Source of the DNA: Tichowtungia sp964398915 | GTDB lineage: Bacteria > Verrucomicrobiota > Kiritimatiellia > Kiritimatiellales > Tichowtungiaceae | Assembly (NCBI GenBank): GCA_964398915.1 | Contig: CAYNOR010000034.1 | Span: 1-13,127, forward strand | DNA length: 13,127 nt | Reading direction: 5' to 3' | In this document: one piece after another, positions 6,964 to 13,127 of the stretch | Layout: each line of letters begins with the position of its first letter | Numbering within the stretch: the first letter of the stretch is position 1 | The notes under the pieces: model-generated | What the model saw: the letters and a program-made list of their open reading frames with translations, nothing else | Databases searched by the model: none | Told to the model about the DNA's origin: nothing | Translations under genes and position numbers: made by a program

Positions 6964-9135
6964 ATGATAAAATACCGGATGAACGAAATCATAAAAAAAC
7001 TCCTGACGGCGGCGATCTCCGGACTGCTTGCGCTTCAGGCGAACGAGGCGTCGGCACAGGCAGAAAAGCGCGCCTACATCGGGTACGTCTATCCGGCCGG
7101 CGGACAGCAGGGAACCACCTTCGCGGTCCGGCTCGGTGGACAGCGGCTCGACGGAGCCTGCGACGCCGTTGTCTCCGGCCAGGGTGTTCATTCAAAATTG
7201 ATCGACAGCTTCCGCAGGCTCAGTCCACAGGATTACCGTCTGGTCAACGAACAGTTGCAACTCTTTAAAAAAAACAAATCCGAGCAGGACGAAACAACCA
7301 AAAAAATTAAAGAACAGATTGAACTGCGATTGGCCGAATATGTCCGCCAGCCCGCCAGCGAATCGCTCGCCACAGTTGTCCTGCTTGAAATTACCGTCGA
7401 CGAAGACGCCGCGCCGGGCCCGCGTGAAATTCGCATCATGACCCAGACCGGCATCTCCAATCCGCTTCTTTTCTATGTCGGCCGCCTGCCGGAATTCTCC
7501 CTGCCGCCCATGAAAATATCCCGCTTTCAAACGCTGGGCAAAGAACAGCTGGCCCTGCGTAAACGAGCTGTAAAAGATGAGGAAACTTCAGTCACCGCCC
7601 CCTGCACCGTCAATGGACAAATCGCATCCGGAGAAATCAACCGCTACCGCTTTTCTGCCAACAAGGGGGACCGCCTGGTCATCTCCACTCTGGCCCGTCA
7701 GCTTATTCCCTATATTGCCGATGCCGTTCCCGGATGGTTTCAACCGGTGCTCTCCCTGCACAATGCCGCCGGCGATCAAATTGCCTATAACGACGACTAT
7801 CGGTTCAAGCCCGATCCGGTCATTCTGTGCGAAATCCCGAAAACAGGAGAATACGGCCTTTCGATCACCGACGCGATCTACCGCGGCCGTGAGGATTTTG
7901 TTTACCGCATCACCATCGGGCAGACCCCGTTCATCACGAGCCTCTTCCCTCCCGGCGCCCGCGCCGGAGAAAATATCTCTGCCGAGATGAACGGATGGAA
8001 TCTGGACAATGCAAAGCTGGTGCCGCCCGGACCTAAAGCCGAAGCGGGCCTTCACCCTGTCCGTGCCGAACTGGAAGACGTTCGCTCCAATCTCATCCCC
8101 TTCGCCCTCGACACCCTGCCCGAGTGCCTGGAGAATCAATCAAACAACAACCGGCAGACTGCACAGGAGGTAACGCTGCCTGTCATCATCAACGGGCGGA
8201 TTGAAACCCCCGGCGATCAGGATGTATTCCGGTTCACCGCTCAAAAAGGCGACATTCTGGTCGCCGAAGTCAATGCCAGACGGCTCGACTCGCCGCTCGA
8301 TTCACTGCTTACGCTGACCGACAGTGAGGGCCGGATGATCGCCATCAACGACGACCACAGCGATCCGGGCTCCGGACTGAACACCCACCATGCCGACTCA
8401 TACATCAGAACCGAACTTCCCGCCGACGGGATCTACTACGTCGGCCTGACCGACACCGCACATCACGGCGGCCCCGCCAGTACGTACCGCCTGCGCCTCA
8501 GTCCGCCGCAACCCGACTTCGCCCTGCGCACCGAACCGTCCCACTTCGATCTCCGCGGCAACAACGCATCCGTAAACATTTACGCCATCCGCAAGGACGG
8601 CTTCAACGGGCCGATCACCCTGCGCCTCACGGAACCGGTCGCCGGCTTTGAGGCCAAGCCGGTCACGCTCCCGGCCGAAGCCGAAAAAATCCCGTTCGCC
8701 ATCCGCTACACCGGCAAGAAGCTGAAAGGAATTGTTCCGGCTGTAATCACCGGAACTGCACAACTCGATGGTAAACAAAAAACCCGGCAGGCGATCCCGG
8801 CTGAAGACTGGATGCAGGCCTTTTTATGGAGGCATCTCGTCCCCGCGCAGGAACTCGTCATCTACCGGTACGAGCACTCCATGTCACCGCCTGTACGGGC
8901 CCGGCCGGCGGAACCGGACATCTCTCTGTATCAGGGAAATCTCAAGAACTTAACTCCTGAACAGAAGCAGGTTGCAACTCAGATCAAACAGGCCGTCCGA
9001 CTCTACGAGGATTGGCTTCTCACCGACGACCTCTACAAAGAAACCATAAAAGGCTATCTCGATTTTACAACCGGAAAGAAACCGGAAGAAGACGCTGCGC
9101 CGCAGAAAAAATCTAAAGACACGGACTCAAATTAA
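6964..9135 (+). CDS. Secreted protein with two PPC-like domains, partner of DUF1501/DUF1549
   Basis: This 723-aa exported protein has no assigned enzymatic role. A signal peptide covers about residues 1-32 (hydrophobic core 14-25, ASA near 29-31). A TIG/IPT-like segment follows (YVYPAGGQQGTTFAVRLGGQ, 41-60), interrupted or extended by a charged, probably helical stretch (80-128). Two PPC-type (bacterial pre-peptidase C-terminal) beta-sandwiches follow at about 210-318 and 402-513, each with the D/N-rich turn typical of the fold (YNDDYR, 275-280; INDDHSDPGS, 461-470) and a G-x-Y strand. A further beta-rich domain (about 515-605) leads to a conserved-looking AEDWMQAFLWRHLVPAQE (613-630). The tail is Lys-rich. 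The gene starts 9 bp after the DUF1501 stop. Upstream AGAGAAAC is a weak ribosome site; the ATG at 6979 is a possible alternative and would still leave a signal peptide. It is most likely a surface or periplasmic binding partner of the two preceding products. Confidence 0.88.
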   Translation: MIKYRMNEIIKKLLTAAISGLLALQANEASAQAEKRAYIGYVYPAGGQQGTTFAVRLGGQRLDGACDAVVSGQGVHSKLIDSFRRLSPQDYRLVNEQLQLFKKNKSEQDETTKKIKEQIELRLAEYVRQPASESLATVVLLEITVDEDAAPGPREIRIMTQTGISNPLLFYVGRLPEFSLPPMKISRFQTLGKEQLALRKRAVKDEETSVTAPCTVNGQIASGEINRYRFSANKGDRLVISTLARQLIPYIADAVPGWFQPVLSLHNAAGDQIAYNDDYRFKPDPVILCEIPKTGEYGLSITDAIYRGREDFVYRITIGQTPFITSLFPPGARAGENISAEMNGWNLDNAKLVPPGPKAEAGLHPVRAELEDVRSNLIPFALDTLPECLENQSNNNRQTAQEVTLPVIINGRIETPGDQDVFRFTAQKGDILVAEVNARRLDSPLDSLLTLTDSEGRMIAINDDHSDPGSGLNTHHADSYIRTELPADGIYYVGLTDTAHHGGPASTYRLRLSPPQPDFALRTEPSHFDLRGNNASVNIYAIRKDGFNGPITLRLTEPVAGFEAKPVTLPAEAEKIPFAIRYTGKKLKGIVPAVITGTAQLDGKQKTRQAIPAEDWMQAFLWRHLVPAQELVIYRYEHSMSPPVRARPAEPDISLYQGNLKNLTPEQKQVATQIKQAVRLYEDWLLTDDLYKETIKGYLDFTTGKKPEEDAAPQKKSKDTDSN

Positions 9136-9137
9136 AC

Positions 9138-11045
<1,908 letters not shown>

Positions 11046-11047
11046 TT

Positions 11048-12943
11048 TTAATAGGCCCTCGCGTCGCTGTTTTCCATAAAGTTAACGAAGGAGCGGTTGA
11101 CGACGCGGTTGCCGCCGGGCGTCGGATAGTCGCCGGTAAAATACCAGTCGCCTTTATGGTTCGGGCAGGCGGCATGCAGACCTTCAACACTCTGATAAAT
11201 CACCTGAAACTGTGCCTTAAGATCCGCAGGCCGCAAGATCTGCGCGATTTTGGCTTCCACTTCATGCGGTTTGAACGGGTTGTAGAGCGCTTTGACTTCG
11301 TTCTTCACCTGATCACGCGGCAGATTGAGACTCGCTTTGCAGGCATCGTAAATCTGCTTCAACACATCCTCGCGTCCGCGCTCCTTTGTCAGCGCCACCG
11401 CCGCCTGAAAGGCTACAAAATCTTTGAGTTTGGACATATCGATGCCGTAGCAATCGGGATAACGGATTTCGGGCGCCGAGGAAACGATGACTATTTTTTT
11501 CGGACTCAGCCGGTCGAGAATCCGCAGAATACTTTCGCGGAGCGTTGTGCCGCGGACGATGGAGTCGTCCAGAATCACCAGCGTGTCGGTCGGCTTCACC
11601 ACGCCGTAGGTCGTGTCGTAAACCAGCGAAACCAGTTCGCGGCGGTCGGAATCGGCCGTGATAAAAGTCCGCAGTTTAGCGTCCTTCGTCATAATCTTTT
11701 CCATGCGCGGCTGATAGTTAACCAACTCGGTGATCCGCTCGGCCGTCAGGTTGCGTTCATGCAGAATATGATACCGCGCCCGCTCAGCCACATAGGCCTT
11801 GGCACCTTCCATTAATCCGTAGAACGCAGCATCCGCGGTATTCGGAATGTAAGAAAACACCGTGTTATCGAGATCGTAGTCCACCGCCTTAAGCACCGGC
11901 TCGGTAAGCTGGCGGCCCAGCTGCTTGCGCTCGCCGTAAATATCGCGGTCGGTACCGCGCGAAAAATAGATGCGCTCAAAAGAGCACGGCCGGATTTCCT
12001 GCACATCCGAAATCTGTTCGTGAAGAATCTCGCCGTTCCGGCGGACAATCAGTGCGTGACCCGGCTTGATTTCCTGAACCGCATCAATCGACACATTAAA
12101 TGCCGTCTGAATCGCGGGCCGCTCAGAAGCCACCACCACGAATTCATCGTCCTGATAGAAGAACCCCGGACGGATGCCGCAGGCATCGCGCATAACAAAC
12201 AGATCGCCGTTACCAATAATGCCCGCCATCGTGTAACCGCCGTCGAAATTTCTCACCGCACGCTTCAGCACGGTCACCAAATCAAGATGATCGGCAATTT
12301 TTTCTGAAATCACCGCACGATCAAACCCCTCCTTGCGGAATTCGCGGAAAAGCCGGTCGTTTTCTTCGTCGAGGAAGTGCCCGATCTTCTCCAGCACCAT
12401 CACCGTGTCGGTTTCATCGATTGGATGCTGTCCCAGTTCCACCAGCGCTTCAAAAAGCTCGTCGTTATTGGTCAGATTAAAATTACCGGCCAGCACCAGA
12501 TTACGACTGCGCCAGTTACTCGGACGCAGGAACGGGTGGCAGAAATCAAGGCCGCCGCGACCGCGTGTGCCGTAGCGCAGATGGCCCAGCAATAATTCGC
12601 CGGCAAATTTTGCATTACGCTTCAGCCAGACCGGATCATCCGCATACGCCGGATTCTCAGCCTGTGACTGCGCCAGATCGCTGAGCATCTCCTGATGCAC
12701 CTTCGCAATCGGATCCTTTTCCGCCGAACGGGAGCGAAAAATAAACGGCTTACCCGGTTCAACATCGATTTTAATCACCGCCGCACCGGCACCGTCCTGG
12801 CCGCGGTTATGCTGCTTTTCCATCAGCAGATAGAGACGATTGATCGCAAAAGCAGGTGAACCGTACTTTTCGACGTAATATTCGAACGGCTTTAAAAGCC
12901 GGATCGCGGCGATGCCGCATTCATGGCCAATCCAGTCACTCAT
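11048..12943 (-). CDS. purF: Amidophosphoribosyltransferase PurF, long Bacteroidetes-like form
   Basis: PurF catalyses the first committed step of purine synthesis, PRPP plus glutamine to phosphoribosylamine. The N-terminal glutaminase half carries the nucleophile Cys9 in HECGIA, preceded by eight residues that would be removed as a propeptide, plus NRGQDGAG (46-53), HLRYGTRG (121-128) and GNFNLTNN (153-160). The C-terminal half has the PRPP loop VILDDSIVRGTT (456-467) and ERIYFSRGTDRDIYG (323-337). At 631 aa it is longer than the usual 470-510; the extra length is mostly after the PRPP domain (about 500-631), with the MSD-x-HECGIAAIRLLKP start typical of Bacteroidetes homologues. The start at 12943 is set by AAGGAG 10 nt upstream; an in-frame ATG at 13012 adds a non-conserved leader and is rejected. 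glgB follows after 2 bp. Confidence 0.95.
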   Translation of the reverse strand: MSDWIGHECGIAAIRLLKPFEYYVEKYGSPAFAINRLYLLMEKQHNRGQDGAGAAVIKIDVEPGKPFIFRSRSAEKDPIAKVHQEMLSDLAQSQAENPAYADDPVWLKRNAKFAGELLLGHLRYGTRGRGGLDFCHPFLRPSNWRSRNLVLAGNFNLTNNDELFEALVELGQHPIDETDTVMVLEKIGHFLDEENDRLFREFRKEGFDRAVISEKIADHLDLVTVLKRAVRNFDGGYTMAGIIGNGDLFVMRDACGIRPGFFYQDDEFVVVASERPAIQTAFNVSIDAVQEIKPGHALIVRRNGEILHEQISDVQEIRPCSFERIYFSRGTDRDIYGERKQLGRQLTEPVLKAVDYDLDNTVFSYIPNTADAAFYGLMEGAKAYVAERARYHILHERNLTAERITELVNYQPRMEKIMTKDAKLRTFITADSDRRELVSLVYDTTYGVVKPTDTLVILDDSIVRGTTLRESILRILDRLSPKKIVIVSSAPEIRYPDCYGIDMSKLKDFVAFQAAVALTKERGREDVLKQIYDACKASLNLPRDQVKNEVKALYNPFKPHEVEAKIAQILRPADLKAQFQVIYQSVEGLHAACPNHKGDWYFTGDYPTPGGNRVVNRSFVNFMENSDARAY

Positions 12944-12953
12944 ATCCCATACA

Positions 12954-12959
12954 CTCCTT
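12954..12959 (-). promoter_or_regulatory. Ribosome binding site deciding the purF start
   Basis: AAGGAG on the minus strand stands 10 nt before the ATG at 12943. An out-of-frame ATG only 3 nt after the site opens a frame of just four codons. The site supports the short start over the ATG at 13012. Confidence 0.7.
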
Positions 12960-13028
12960 GGTTCCGGATAAGATTGAGCGCGTATCCTTGCATCCGGCCT
13001 TGCTCCGGTCAAATGGAAACTGTCCGCC

Positions 13029-13070
13029 GGGGCAGAGAACAGAGGTCAGGAGTCAGGGGTCAGGGGGCGG
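13029..13070. repeat. Degenerate heptanucleotide repeat tract upstream of purF
   Basis: Read on the minus strand, 13070 to 13029 divides without gaps into six 7-mers: CCGCCCC, CTGACCC, CTGACTC, CTGACCT, CTGTTCT, CTGCCCC. All begin with C and five with CTG. The tract lies about 86-127 bp before the purF start codon, within the probable leader or promoter region. The plus strand is G-rich here and could fold into G-rich structure. It shares period and CTG phase with the tract at 2166-2228. Confidence 0.65.
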
Positions 13071-13104
13071 AGTGTCCGGTCCTGATATAGGTTGTCACTT
13101 TGGA

Positions 13105-13127
13105 AAGGAGAGATTCCGAAGTGAGTA
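13105..13127 (+). other. Possible start of a divergent gene running off the window
   Basis: AAGGAG (13105-13110) is followed 10 nt later by GTG at 13121, giving GTG AGT before the window ends. This spacing would suit translation of a plus-strand gene divergent from purF. Only two codons are visible, so this is a hint and not a gene call. Confidence 0.2.

Noticed and set aside
12944..13012. Longer purF start at 13012
   Set aside because: The conserved protein begins at MSDWIGHECGIA, with AAGGAG well placed for the ATG at 12943.

Overview
The window is a stretch of bacterial chromosome of moderate GC content carrying eight protein-coding genes in three transcriptional blocks. Three things suggest the PVC superphylum (Planctomycetes, Verrucomicrobia, Kiritimatiellota): a secreted-protein cluster of the DUF1549/DUF1553, DUF1501 and PPC-domain type, a long Bacteroidetes-like PurF, and degenerate intergenic repeats. 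Kiritimatiellota is my best guess, but it is an inference from gene types, not from a marker gene.

Left block (1-3514, minus strand). In transcription order it reads amtB (ammonium channel), glnB/glnK (PII signal protein), a hairpin-rich intergenic segment, then serC (phosphoserine aminotransferase) with a convincing rho-independent terminator after it. amtB-glnB is the classic ammonium uptake and nitrogen-sensing pair. This PII has Arg where the uridylylated Tyr51 normally sits. Downstream of glnB lies a 43-bp relic of a second PII gene: its last 13 codons and stop encode the same peptide as the intact gene, and all four base differences are synonymous. A roughly 89-bp segment bounded by a 7-bp inverted repeat lies between the two tails.

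Middle block (3893-9135, plus strand). Three genes 9-11 bp apart all encode exported proteins: a DUF1549/DUF1553 protein, a Tat-exported DUF1501 protein of the alkaline-phosphatase-like superfamily, and a protein with two PPC-like beta-sandwich domains. The biochemical role of such clusters is not established. The DUF1549 protein here has no CxxCH haem motif.

Right block (9138-12943, minus strand). purF (amidophosphoribosyltransferase) is followed by glgB (glycogen branching enzyme) with a 2-bp gap, so they are probably co-transcribed and perhaps translationally coupled. glgB meets the PPC-protein gene tail to tail with only 2 bp between stop codons and no visible terminator.

Two intergenic tracts (about 2166-2228 and 13029-13070) are built of degenerate 7-bp units beginning with C, mostly CTG. 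They recall the heptanucleotide short tandem repeats of cyanobacteria. No rRNA, tRNA, CRISPR array or intact insertion sequence was seen. I found no clearly new defence or mobile system; the PII relic, the heptamer tracts and the haem-less DUF1549 operon are the most interesting items.
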